In this document: positions 7,993 to 15,696 of the stretch, one piece after another
Layout: the number at the start of each line of letters is the position of its first letter
Position numbering within the stretch: the stretch's first letter is position 1
Assembly (NCBI GenBank): GCA_029194665.1
Contig: JARFXO010000002.1
Location: 755,475-819,474, forward strand
Source: Nitrospira sp.
GTDB lineage: Bacteria > Nitrospirota > Nitrospiria > Nitrospirales > Nitrospiraceae
Reading direction: 5' to 3'
Length of the DNA: 64,000 nucleotides
Position numbers and translations under genes: made by a program
Notes under the pieces: model-generated
Told to the model about the DNA's origin: nothing
What the model saw: the letters and a program-made list of their open reading frames with translations, nothing else
Database searches by the model: none

Positions 7993-9276
7993 TCAATTTA
8001 AAGATTTGCGGTTGACTCCGAGTGTTGTCGGCGTAGTGGGTGGTTCGACGTCGCCACCAGGGCTGTATTCATAAGCACCAATATCAGGGGTATGTCCTTG
8101 GGGGCGAGGAGTGCCGTTGAAATCTATTTTAACTGTCGCAAGAGGCAAGCCGGCGTCGATGGCCGGGCTTCGTGCGGTCAGAGCAAAATTCGGCGATGCC
8201 GGAAGCGTGGCTGGCGCATTGACAAACCCGGGATTGCGGACATTCACGAGGTTGCCGGATTGTGTGTAATGGACCCATTCGTTCGCCCCAGAGCCAAGAA
8301 AGACCGTACTGCCAGGGGAAGTCGCGTAAGCGAGATTGTTTCTAATCGTAATCCCAGTGCTGGTCGAGGATACGAAGTCAATCCCCTGTGCAAAACCAGA
8401 TTGGTTGACGCTGTTCTCATAGAAAATGTTATTCTCAATCCGCGCATTCGTGCATTCAGAACCCCATACGACGATGCCACCTCGGTGATTTTGATACGCA
8501 AAGGTGTTGTTGGCAATGATCCAATTCGCCGCACCAGCAAACTCCGGCGCCGCATGCCTCGTCTGGCTGTAAGTAGAGGTGGACGAGCCGTTATGGGTAA
8601 TGCCATAGGCCAGGTTGTCATAAATGAGATTGTTCGTAATGGTGTAACTATCACCGTGCATATACAGGCCGTGCTGCTGATTGCAGATCGTCGTACCAAT
8701 TGGAGTCAGTTCCCTCGCCGCACATCCGGCAAAATTGCCATTGTGGTTGATGATATTTTGATCAAAGAGATTATGGTGACCACCTTGCCCCATGATTCCT
8801 TGACTGACGTTGTGGTGAATCCAATTCCGTCGAATGACTGAATTATGTAAACTGTGGAACTTGATCCCGTTATATCCATCCCGGATTTCAAACCCCTGAA
8901 TCGTAATCCAACCCATCGCTACATTGGTGCCAGACGAATGTTGGATCAGAATACGGTGAAATTGAGTTTTGTCGATAAAATCGATGATGGGGGATTCTCC
9001 TGGATAGTTCAGGAGCTTGATCGGAGCTGCTCGGGTACCGGATCTCTTGAATTGGATCAACCCTTCATGGTACGTCCCGCCCCGGACATAGGTCATATCC
9101 CCAGCGGCCATGGTATTCACCGCATGGGCGACGGTCTGCCACGGTTGGGCTTCTGTGCCAAGATTGCTATTGTTCCCGGTTGTAGCGACGTAGTACGTCG
9201 TCGCGTGAGTCGCAACGGATGGCAAGAGGGTACTGGCCAGCATCCAGGCACCGATGGCTCGCTTGAGTCGAGTCAT
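7993..9276 (-). CDS. Secreted right-handed parallel beta-helix protein, paralogue 2
   Basis: This 427-residue protein starts MTRLKRAIGAWMLAST with a signal peptide ending near ATHA, then TTYYVATTGNNSNLGT. The middle consists of beta-helix coils (VIRRNWIHHN, HNLFDQNIINHN, YTITNNLIYDN, NARIENNIFYEN, ITIRNNLAYA). It closes with SPAIDAGLPLATVKIDFNG and DIGAYEY. I chose the ATG at 9276 because GAGGAGG precedes it at ideal spacing; the frame stays open to 9390. The Cys pair around GCAARELTPIGTTICNQ, also present in paralogue 1, may form a disulfide. No membrane anchor follows, so the product is probably periplasmic or secreted. The function on the polysaccharide is inference. Confidence 0.88.
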   Translation of the reverse strand: MTRLKRAIGAWMLASTLLPSVATHATTYYVATTGNNSNLGTEAQPWQTVAHAVNTMAAGDMTYVRGGTYHEGLIQFKRSGTRAAPIKLLNYPGESPIIDFIDKTQFHRILIQHSSGTNVAMGWITIQGFEIRDGYNGIKFHSLHNSVIRRNWIHHNVSQGIMGQGGHHNLFDQNIINHNGNFAGCAARELTPIGTTICNQQHGLYMHGDSYTITNNLIYDNLAYGITHNGSSTSTYSQTRHAAPEFAGAANWIIANNTFAYQNHRGGIVVWGSECTNARIENNIFYENSVNQSGFAQGIDFVSSTSTGITIRNNLAYATSPGSTVFLGSGANEWVHYTQSGNLVNVRNPGFVNAPATLPASPNFALTARSPAIDAGLPLATVKIDFNGTPRPQGHTPDIGAYEYSPGGDVEPPTTPTTLGVNRKSLN

Positions 9277-9449
9277 CGATGGAGCCTCCTCATAATCTGC
9301 AACACGCCGCGTCCGCAGCAATGTTCTGAGCGGTTCCCCTAAAAGAAGAAAATCTAAAAACTTTGTCCCAGTTGGTTCACAATAATTCATGGACTATACA
9401 CAGTGTACGTGGGAAAAGACACTTGTGTTTCTCAGCTCCATTCCTACAC

Positions 9450-9713
9450 TAGTGTACTGTCGCGTAAATAGCTTGACGTATGATGAGTCATGGTTATCAC
9501 CTCCACGTTGGAGGTGATCTCATGCGAAGAGCCCCGTCGCTTCAGTTGACGGATGCTGAACGTACACAATTACACCACTGGGCCCGGGGGCGGCGCACCC
9601 CCGTCCGCCGGCGGGCTCTGGAAGCGCAGATCCTGCCTGCGACCACTCAAACCCGTCCCCCTGCCGCCACGCACTGGTCCACGCGAACGTTGGCCCGGCA
9701 TCTGAGCACCACC
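9450..9713 (+). pseudogene. 5' part of IS630-family element (copy A), interrupted by IS21
   Basis: The element begins at TA (9450) with GTGTACTGT, matching in inverted form the end ACACTACAC-TA near 26674. The transposase start is ATG 9522 (MRRAPSLQLTDAERTQLHHWARGRRTPVRRRALEAQI), followed after an apparent internal deletion by HWSTRTLARHLSTT. The frame is then cut at 9713 by the IS21 element. The rest of the gene resumes at 11960 ([20 protein letters not shown]). IS630 transposases normally run about 330-360 residues, so this copy is dead. Confidence 0.75.
9496..9518 (+). promoter_or_regulatory. Hairpin sequestering the IS630 transposase ribosome-binding site
   Basis: A perfect 10-bp inverted repeat with a 3-base loop (ATCACCTCCA, CGT, TGGAGGTGAT) ends 3 bases before the ATG at 9522. 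Its right arm is the Shine-Dalgarno sequence itself (GGAGGTGAT), so an mRNA entering from outside would fold it shut. This resembles the known protection of IS10 and IS50 transposase genes against read-through expression. Its function here is inference. Confidence 0.65.
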
Positions 9714-9768
9714 TGTCAAGGGTCATCCAAATTGCCCCAGTTATGGTCATCGAAAATTCCCCACCCCG

Positions 9769-10551
9769 TTAGGTTGTCGTTGACGCTTCTTCGACCCGCA
9801 CAAGTCCGGCTTTGAGTTTCTCCTTCAGCCGGTAGGAATGGCCCCGGATGTTGATGGTGATCGCGTGGTGGAGCACCCGATCCAGGATCGCAGTCGCCAG
9901 CACCCGGTCGCCAAACACCTCGCCCCAAGCCCCGAAACTCTGGTTACTGGTCAAAATCATCGGCCCCTTCTCATAGCGGCGTGAGATGAGCTGAAAGAAC
10001 AAGTTGGCCCCGGTGCGGTCAATGGGCAGATAGCCGATCTCATCAATGATCAGCAACCGGGGAATGGTATAGAGCTTCAGCTTGTCCTCCAGCCGATTCT
10101 CCGTGAGCGCCCGAGTCAGCGTAGCGATCATGGCGGCGGCTGTCGTGAACAACACCCGATAGCCCTGGGCAATGGCTTGCAGCCCTAGCCCGATGGCCAG
10201 GTGGCTTTTGCCCACACCGGGCGGCCCCAAGATCACGACATTCTCGCCGTGCTCGATGAAGTGGCAGGTCGCCACCTGCTGAATCTGCTTCTTATCCAAC
10301 GAAGGCTGGTAGCTGAAGTCGAAGACCTCCAGACTCTTGACGAATGGAAATCGCGCCAAACTCGTCCGCATCGCAATGTTCTTCGCGGTCTTGGACGCGA
10401 CTTCTTCGCCGAGCACCTGGTCGAGGAAGTCGGCATAGGGCAGCTCCTTGACGGCCGCTTCTTGTAAGAGGGCCTCCAGCCGCTCCCGACTCTTCAAGAG
10501 CCGTAGGCGCGTGAGTTGGTCACGGAGCCGTTCCAGTTGCGCCGCGTTCAT
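9769..10551 (-). CDS. istB: IS21-family ATP-binding helper protein IstB
   Basis: This intact 260-residue AAA+ ATPase assists the IstA transposase in target selection and strand transfer. It has the Walker A motif GPPGVGKSHLA, the Walker B region LLIIDEIGYLP, and the family segments TSNQSFGAWGEVFGD and ILDRVLHHAITINIRG. The N-terminus, LRDQLTRLRLLKSRERLEALL, is the usual helical IstB start. The ATG overlaps the istA stop by four bases (ATGA), giving coupled translation. Its last codons border the IS right end. A remnant of a related istB end occurs at 17429-17526. Confidence 0.92.
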   Translation of the reverse strand: MNAAQLERLRDQLTRLRLLKSRERLEALLQEAAVKELPYADFLDQVLGEEVASKTAKNIAMRTSLARFPFVKSLEVFDFSYQPSLDKKQIQQVATCHFIEHGENVVILGPPGVGKSHLAIGLGLQAIAQGYRVLFTTAAAMIATLTRALTENRLEDKLKLYTIPRLLIIDEIGYLPIDRTGANLFFQLISRRYEKGPMILTSNQSFGAWGEVFGDRVLATAILDRVLHHAITINIRGHSYRLKEKLKAGLVRVEEASTTT

Positions 10552-11816
10552 GGCCGCCCCTCCTGCGACGCCGTGCGCTCACACACCGCCTCGTACCAGG
10601 CCAGATCCCGCACTTCGACCTCCGGCAAGGCATCGGGGCGAGGGGACCGATCGCTCACCGTGGACCGACGGTGGCGGGCGAGACGCGCACTGGCTCCAGG
10701 GCCGTGCTCGGGCTGGATTCGGAATTGGTGCTGGCCCGGGAGCACCGGGTGCGTCGCGATCTCTTGGTCACGGTGAAAGATGTGGACCGTGTCCCCCCGT
10801 CGTTGCACTTCAACCCGCTGACCAATGAGCCGGAAGGGCACGGAGTAGCGGTTCGTCGCCAGGCTGACCAAATAGTCCTCGGCCACGATCCGTGAGACGC
10901 GCGCCTCCTGCTGGAAGGCGCGCTGGTCCGCCAGCGGGACCAGGTGGTTGCGTTCTCGCGCAAACCGGACGAGTGGCTCCTCATGCGTCGTGCCATGGAT
11001 GCGGCGGTCGGCAATTGTCGCGGTCCATTCGTCAAGTTGGGTTTGAAAGTCCACCAGATCGACAAACGTTCGTCCCGGCAGAAAGTTCCGTTTCAGATAT
11101 TTCACGCCGGATTCGACCTTACCCTTGGTCTGGGCCCGATAGGGCCGACACACGCGCGGCTCAAAGCCCCAATAGTCGGCGAAGGCTTTGAAGGTGGGAT
11201 TCCAGAGCCGCCGCCCCGTCTCATCCGCATAACAGACGGTTCGCGGTCGGTCATACAGATGCTCTCGCGTGTGGCCACCGAAATGCGCAAAAGCCCGTTC
11301 ATGGGCCTCGAGAAACTGCGCCAGCCGCTCATCGGCACAGGCGTAATAGAACCCACGTCGGCTGAACCCCAACGTCAACACGAACACGTGCACCACCGTC
11401 GGGCCGGCGCGGAAGGGCACGGTGGCTTGGCCCCAATCAATCTGACTCTGCTGGCCCGGCGGTGTCTCAAAGCGGAGGAGGGCCCGCTCCGCCTGCAGCT
11501 GACCCTCACGCAGCGGCGCCACCCCTCGCTTCACCGTCTCATAACTGCCGATGTACTCGTGGCTCGCTCGCAGTTCCTGATAGAGAATCCGCGCCGAATA
11601 ATTAACCTGCGACGCACGGGTCCGCACAAAGTCGGCATGGGCGGTCAGCAGCGTCTCCGTCATCGCCGCTCGGCGATAGGGTTGCCACGTCGTCTGCTGC
11701 AGACTGCGCCGCACGGTCTTCCGATCCAGGTCCAACCGCCGCGCAATCCCTGAAATGGATCCCCGCTCTTCATGACGCAACCGTCGAATCTCCGCCCACC
11801 GCTCTTGATCCACCAT
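10548..11816 (-). CDS. istA: IS21-family transposase IstA
   Basis: This DDE transposase has about 422 residues from the ATG at 11816, preceded by GGGAGG at good spacing; the frame is open to 11930. The N-terminus holds a helix-turn-helix (IRRLRHEERGSISGIARRLDLDRKTVRR). The integrase core shows SQIDWGQATV (first Asp), a second acidic region in YDRPRTV, and a late Glu in KGKVESGVKYLKRNF. The C-terminus (NRYSVPFRLIGQRVEVQRRGD) is the mu-like barrel domain. The gene looks intact and overlaps istB by ATGA. It moves the surrounding element. Confidence 0.9.
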   Translation of the reverse strand: MVDQERWAEIRRLRHEERGSISGIARRLDLDRKTVRRSLQQTTWQPYRRAAMTETLLTAHADFVRTRASQVNYSARILYQELRASHEYIGSYETVKRGVAPLREGQLQAERALLRFETPPGQQSQIDWGQATVPFRAGPTVVHVFVLTLGFSRRGFYYACADERLAQFLEAHERAFAHFGGHTREHLYDRPRTVCYADETGRRLWNPTFKAFADYWGFEPRVCRPYRAQTKGKVESGVKYLKRNFLPGRTFVDLVDFQTQLDEWTATIADRRIHGTTHEEPLVRFARERNHLVPLADQRAFQQEARVSRIVAEDYLVSLATNRYSVPFRLIGQRVEVQRRGDTVHIFHRDQEIATHPVLPGQHQFRIQPEHGPGASARLARHRRSTVSDRSPRPDALPEVEVRDLAWYEAVCERTASQEGRP

Positions 11817-11959
11817 ACATACCTCCCGAGTGTGGTCTACCTGGGACGGTATGATCGTTGTCTCCTTGCTATCGTCAAGTTCCATCACATCCCTCCTTCG
11901 GTGAGAGGGTGGGGAGAATTCATTGACCACATCTGGGGATTATTGCATGACCGCTGACA

Positions 11960-12266
11960 CCAACCCCACCCTCGTGCAGCGGGTGTGGGATGCACATGGC
12001 CTCAAGCCCCATCTGGTCCGTTCCTTCAAGCTCAGCCGGGATCCCCACTTCAAAGAGAAAGTGGCTGATGTCGTGGGCTTGTATCTGAATCCGCCGGAGC
12101 ACGCGCTCGTCCTCAGCGTGGATGAGAAAAGCCAGATCCAGGCCCTGGACCGCACCCAGCCAGGCCTCCCGATGAAGAAAGGCCGTGGTGGCACCATGAC
12201 ACACGACTACAAACGCCACGGCACGACGACGCTCTTCGCGGCACTGAGTATGCTCGACGAAACGGT
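11960..12266 (+). pseudogene. Middle part of the IS630-family transposase (copy A), between two IS21 elements
   Basis: The IS630 frame resumes with [20 protein letters not shown] and [19 protein letters not shown]. It continues to the first catalytic Asp in [20 protein letters not shown], then [22 protein letters not shown] and LSMLDETV. It is cut at 12266 by the second IS21 element. The stretch 12088-12266 is almost identical (I see one mismatch) to 26070-26248, where the rest of the gene survives. The fragment cannot code for an active protein. Confidence 0.8.
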
Positions 12267-12348
12267 TGTCAAGACCGAAGTTGGTTGTCCACAAATCACC
12301 GATGTGAGATGTCCTCTTTCCACCGATGAGATTGTCCGGTCCTTAGGG

Positions 12349-13098
12349 TTAGGCTGAGGCATCGGTGGTTACCTCCTCGGGAGCCGGGCTCAGCGGGCGG
12401 CCGAAGAGCCCGGCCTTCTTTTTCTCCCGCAGCCGGTAGCTCTCCCCCTTGATGTTGAGCGTCGTCGCATGATGCAGGAGCCGATCCAGGATCGCCGTCG
12501 CCAGGACATGATCGTTGAAGATCTCGCCCCAGTCCGCGAAGCTCTTGTTGCTGGTCACGATCAAGCTCCCGCGCTCGTAGCGACGGACGAGCAGCCGGAA
12601 GAACAGGCTCGCCTCTTCCCGCGACAGGGGCAGATAGCCGACCTCATCCAGAATCAACAGGCGTGGATAGGTGAACTGCTGCAGCGTGCGCTCCAGTCGG
12701 TTCTCGTGCCGCGCCCGGATCAGCCGACTCATCAGCGTCTCCAACGTCAGAAACAGCACGGACGCACCCACTTCGACGGCTTTGATCCCGAGCGCGATCG
12801 CCAGATGGCTCTTGCCGACGCCCGGCGGGCCCAACAGGACCACGTTCTCGGCCCGTTCGACGAAGCTCAGCCCCGCCAGCTCCCGGACCACCTTGCGGTC
12901 CAGTGAGGGTTGGCACGCGAAGTCGAACTGCTCCAGCGTCTTCACCCATGGGAACCGCGCCATCCGCAGCCGCATCTCAATGCCCCGCTGTTGGCGCCCG
13001 CGCCATTCCGCGTTGAGGGCCCGGGCGAGGAACCCTTGGTAATCGAGGTCGCCTTTCGCCGCCTGCTCACAGACGCCGTCGAGTTGGGTGAGCAGATG
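12349..13098 (-). pseudogene. istB: istB of IS21 copy 2, 3' portion, cut after codon ~15 by IS3
   Basis: The C-terminal 250 codons of an IstB ATPase are intact: HLLTQLDGVCEQAAKGDLDYQGFL, Walker A GPPGVGKSHLAIALG, Walker B LLILDEVGYLPLS, and SNKSFADWGEIFND. The first codons (MMELSVLLDRLKMEH) lie beyond the IS3 element at 14374-14418. Joining the two across one copy of the ATG target duplication restores the frame exactly (MEH-LLTQLD). The gene was therefore functional until the IS3 insertion. An internal ATG at 12975 could give a 208-residue protein keeping both Walker motifs. Confidence 0.85.
13096..13098. repeat. Left target-site duplication (ATG) of the IS3 element
   Basis: A three-base direct repeat flanks the IS3 element: ATG at 13096-13098 and at 14374-14376. 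Three bases is the usual IS3-family duplication length. It proves a simple transposition into istB. Confidence 0.8.
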
Positions 13099-13158
13099 TG
13101 TGCTAGGCTCGAAAAAGTGGACGCCTTCAACCTACAATGAGAGGTCTGGAGGTGTGAG

Positions 13159-13476
13159 ATGGAACAGGTGCCGCGACAGCAGTATACAAAGGAATTCAGG
13201 GAGCAGGCAGTGCGGCTGGTCCTGGAACAGCCGTTGACGATTCCGGAGGCCGCCAGACGCCTGAGCATGTCGGGCAGGACGCTCGAGGGCTGGGTGTGTC
13301 GAGCTCGGCAGGGCCAGCTCGCGACGCTGGGCGAGAGCCGACGGCCCGTGACGGAGCTGGAGGCCGAGGTGTCTCGGCTCAAGCGCGATCTCGCTGAAGC
13401 GCGGATGGAGCGGGACATCCTAAAAAAAGCCACCGCGTACGTTGCGAAGGCGCAGCTGCCCGGTACGCGCTCATGA
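13159..13476 (+). CDS. IS3-family OrfA (helix-turn-helix DNA-binding protein)
   Basis: This 105-residue protein begins MEQVPRQQYTKEFREQAVRL after a GGAGGTG ribosome site. It has a helix-turn-helix (LTIPEAARRLSMSGRTLEGWV) and a C-terminal leucine-zipper-like coiled coil (ELEAEVSRLKRDLAEARMERDIL). Alone it would bind the IS ends and repress. Through the slippery site at 13422-13428 it can be fused to OrfB to make the transposase. Its stop overlaps the orfB ATG. Confidence 0.9.
   Translation: MEQVPRQQYTKEFREQAVRLVLEQPLTIPEAARRLSMSGRTLEGWVCRARQGQLATLGESRRPVTELEAEVSRLKRDLAEARMERDILKKATAYVAKAQLPGTRS
13422..13428 (+). promoter_or_regulatory. Programmed -1 frameshift heptamer (A_AAA_AAA) in orfA
   Basis: Seven A residues lie in orfA phase as CTA-AAA-AAA-GCC, so the heptamer is A_AAA_AAA. 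OrfB is in the -1 frame, and from the slip point to the orfB ATG at 13473 that frame has no stop. This is the established IS3-family route to an OrfAB fusion transposase. Use of the site here is inferred. Confidence 0.75.
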
Positions 13477-14333
13477 GGACGCTGCGTCTCCACTACCCGC
13501 TGAGTCTGTTGTGTCGAGTGCTGGAGGTATCCCGAAGCGGCTACTATGCCTGGCAGCATCGGCGGCCGTCGAAACGCGCCCAGGAGAATGTGCGGCTAGA
13601 AGTGGCGATCCAAGCTGCCCATGTGCGCACCCGGCACACGTATGGCCCGGAGCGCCTCCAGGCGGAATTGCGTGCGGACGGCTTCCCCGCCGGGATTGGG
13701 CGCATCAAGCGGCTACGCAAGAAACTGAGCCTCCGTTGCAAGCAGGTGCGCCGGTTCACGACCACGACGGATTCGAAGCACGCGCTGCCGGTGGCGGAGA
13801 ATGTCTTGGCCCAAACGTTTGTCGCCACGCGCCCGAACGAGACCTGGGTCACCGATATCACATATATCCCCACGGCAGAAGGGTGGTTGTATGTGGCGGG
13901 GATCAAAGATCTGTATACCTGTGAGGTAGTCGGGCATGCGATGGAGGGCCGCATGACGACGGACTTGGTAAGGCAGGCGCTGGTCATGGCACTGGGGGCG
14001 AAACGTCCGCGCCCGGGACTGATCCACCACTCCGATCGTGGCTCGCAGTATTGTGCCCAGGACTATCAGGATCAGCTGCGGCAGTTCGGCCTGATCCCGT
14101 CCATGAGTCGGAAGGGGAACTGCTATGACAACGCCCCGATGGAGAGTTTCTGGGGGACGCTGAAGAATGAACTGGTGCATCATCGTCGCTACGAAACCCG
14201 TGAGCAGGCTCGGCGCGAGATCACGGAGTATATCGAGCTATTCTCTAACCGGCAGCGGCGACATTCTCGACTCGGGAATTGCTCGCCCGCGGCATTTGCC
14301 CAGCAGTGGGCCCGTCAGCAGTCGGCGGCGTGA
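13473..14333 (+). CDS. IS3-family OrfB (DDE integrase-core transposase)
   Basis: This intact 286-residue catalytic subunit holds the HTH_21-like region (HVRTRHTYGPERLQAELRADG) and the DDE triad: Asp in TWVTDITYIPT, Asp in IHHSDRGSQYCAQDY, and Glu in NAPMESFWGTLKNE. It ends with the rve_3 segment IEYIELFSNRQRRHSRLG-type sequence. The ATG overlaps the orfA stop (ATGA), but the active form is probably the frameshifted OrfAB fusion. It moves the surrounding IS3 element. Confidence 0.92.
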   Translation: MRTLRLHYPLSLLCRVLEVSRSGYYAWQHRRPSKRAQENVRLEVAIQAAHVRTRHTYGPERLQAELRADGFPAGIGRIKRLRKKLSLRCKQVRRFTTTTDSKHALPVAENVLAQTFVATRPNETWVTDITYIPTAEGWLYVAGIKDLYTCEVVGHAMEGRMTTDLVRQALVMALGAKRPRPGLIHHSDRGSQYCAQDYQDQLRQFGLIPSMSRKGNCYDNAPMESFWGTLKNELVHHRRYETREQARREITEYIELFSNRQRRHSRLGNCSPAAFAQQWARQQSAA

Positions 14334-14373
14334 GGCTGCGACTCATGGCGTCCACTCTTGACAACCGGGGTCA

Positions 14374-14418
14374 ATGTTCCATCTTGAGCCGATCGAGGAG
14401 GACGCTCAGCTCCATCAT
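14374..14418 (-). pseudogene. istB: istB of IS21 copy 2, 5' portion
   Basis: Fifteen codons (MMELSVLLDRLKMEH) form the start of the istB gene, cut off from the remainder at 12349-13098 by the IS3 element. The start codon overlaps the istA stop (ATGATG over TGA), the usual coupled arrangement. The first three bases, 14374-14376, are the right copy of the ATG target duplication. Confidence 0.8.
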
Positions 14419-15572
14419 GGCGTCACCTCCTCATACACGGCCAGGGGCCGCTGTTCGACTGCCAGCGTCTGAGCCCACAGAGCCGCATGATGAGCTGAGA
14501 TGGTGACCCAGCCCGGCTCTCCCGAGACCACCCGGTGGGTCGCCACGCGTCGCTCGCCGTCATAGACAACCAATTCGCCTTCGAGCGTGAGCCGAATCTG
14601 GACAGAGCGGCCTGCCAGCTGAGCCGGGACGCTGTAGCGACGACCACGGACGTCAATGTAGGCATCCCAGCTCACTTGCCGGAGCTCCTGATAGGCGGTG
14701 TCGTACCGCACGGCCGACAAGGATCGTAACGTGGGCGCCTCGCGGGCAAACCGCTCAATCACGATTTCCTGCACGGTCCCGTGACAGCGCTGGTCCGCCT
14801 CCTCTCGCAACCACTGTTCGGCGAGCTGATTGAGATGCGCCCAACTGTCGAAGGCGCGATACCGAACAAAGAAGTGGTGTTTCACATAGCCCACCATCCG
14901 CTCATCCTTGCCCTTCGTCTGTGCGCGGGCGGGGCGGCAGGCGCGGGGCACAAACCCATAATGGCCCGCCAGGTCCACAAACCGTGGATGGAACCGAGCA
15001 GGACCGCCTCGCGGATGCAGGAGGACGGCCGCCTTCTGATTGTCCACCAGGACCTCCTCCGGGACGCCGCCGAACCACTCGAAGCTTCGGATCAGCCCCT
15101 CATAGGTGTGCTCGGCGTCCTCGCGGTCCGTGCACCAGAAGTGGAACCGCCGCGAGAAGCCCAGCGTATTGACGATGAAGTGGACGGTCGTCTCGACGCC
15201 GGCAATCAGCGTGCGCTGCTCGGCCCAATCGCTCTGGAGCTGCCGGCCCGGAGCCGTCTCAAATCGCACGGTGACGCGGCTCGCCCGCATCGCCCGCTTC
15301 GGCCGGATGTAGTCCCGCAAGATCGAGAGCTGTCCGGTGTAGCCCTTGGTCTGCAACTCCCGAAAGATGACCACCGCGTTCCAAACCCCGTCGGCTAGGA
15401 AGCGGTCAATGTCGGCTCGATAGGCATCCAGCTGACTGCCCCGCCGACTCGACCGCGAGGCTGGAGCTCCACCCCGCGCCAGCGTGCGGCGCACCGTCCG
15501 AGGATGCACTCCCACCTGTTTCGCGATGTCGCACATAGAGAGTCCCCGTTGTGCCAATGCCTGAATCACCAT
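14415..15572 (-). CDS. istA: IS21-family transposase IstA (copy 2)
   Basis: About 385 residues from the ATG at 15572, which has an excellent AAGGAGG five bases upstream; an in-frame ATG at 15593 (MLRKEDF) is an alternative. The HTH (LAQRGLSMCDIAKQVGVHPRTVRRTL) is followed by the integrase core: QLQSDWAEQRT, VLVDNQKAAVL and RAQTKGKDERMVGYVKHHFF. The C-terminus RRYSVPAQLAGRSVQIRL is the typical barrel domain. The frame continues upstream without a stop into IS630 copy B, giving a 567-codon chimeric frame whose first part is not IstA. Without its istB partner the element is probably immobile. Confidence 0.88.
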   Translation of the reverse strand: MVIQALAQRGLSMCDIAKQVGVHPRTVRRTLARGGAPASRSSRRGSQLDAYRADIDRFLADGVWNAVVIFRELQTKGYTGQLSILRDYIRPKRAMRASRVTVRFETAPGRQLQSDWAEQRTLIAGVETTVHFIVNTLGFSRRFHFWCTDREDAEHTYEGLIRSFEWFGGVPEEVLVDNQKAAVLLHPRGGPARFHPRFVDLAGHYGFVPRACRPARAQTKGKDERMVGYVKHHFFVRYRAFDSWAHLNQLAEQWLREEADQRCHGTVQEIVIERFAREAPTLRSLSAVRYDTAYQELRQVSWDAYIDVRGRRYSVPAQLAGRSVQIRLTLEGELVVYDGERRVATHRVVSGEPGWVTISAHHAALWAQTLAVEQRPLAVYEEVTP

Positions 15573-15696
15573 GAAGTCCTCCTTTCGCAGCATCCGTCCC
15601 TCCTCCAACTGGATAATTGGTGAAGGGACATGGTCGTCGGTCTTTAGGGGACTTTTCAGTTCGGTGATTTGGTGACGTATATCATCGGCGCTGACA

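Larger units (their letters stand above)
9714..11959 (-). mobile_element. Complete IS21-family element (copy 1)
   Basis: This element of about 2246 bp carries overlapping istA and istB, read leftward. The ends are TGTCAAGGGTCAT (9714) and, on the other strand at 11959, TGTCAGCGGTCAT. Both continue with matching blocks (CCCCAG, TGGTCA, CCCCACC), giving inverted ends of more than 40 bp. It splits an IS630 transposase reading frame. A clear target duplication is not visible; at most CACCACC/CACCAAC-like flanks. Confidence 0.85.
13099..14373 (+). mobile_element. Complete IS3-family element nested in istB
   Basis: The 1275-bp element has imperfect terminal repeats: TGTGCTAGG...AGTGGACGCC at the left and, inverted at the right, TGACCCCGG...AGTGGACGCC. 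The inner 10 bases are identical. It carries overlapping orfA and orfB in the standard -1 arrangement and is flanked by an ATG target duplication. The intact frames, clean ends and exact duplication make it one of the youngest insertions in the window. Confidence 0.9.
12267..15696 (-). mobile_element. IS21-family element (copy 2), split by an IS3 insertion
   Basis: The ends are TGTCAAGACCGAAG at 12267 and, on the opposite strand at 15696, TGTCAGCGCCGATG. Both share a further inner block (CAAATCACCGA). Subtracting the nested IS3 element leaves about 2155 bp with istA and a broken istB. It is a different subtype from copy 1. Its left flank is IS630 copy A and its right flank is a different IS630 (copy B) in the opposite direction. 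The two sides therefore do not come from one insertion target, and a later recombination is likely. Confidence 0.8.
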
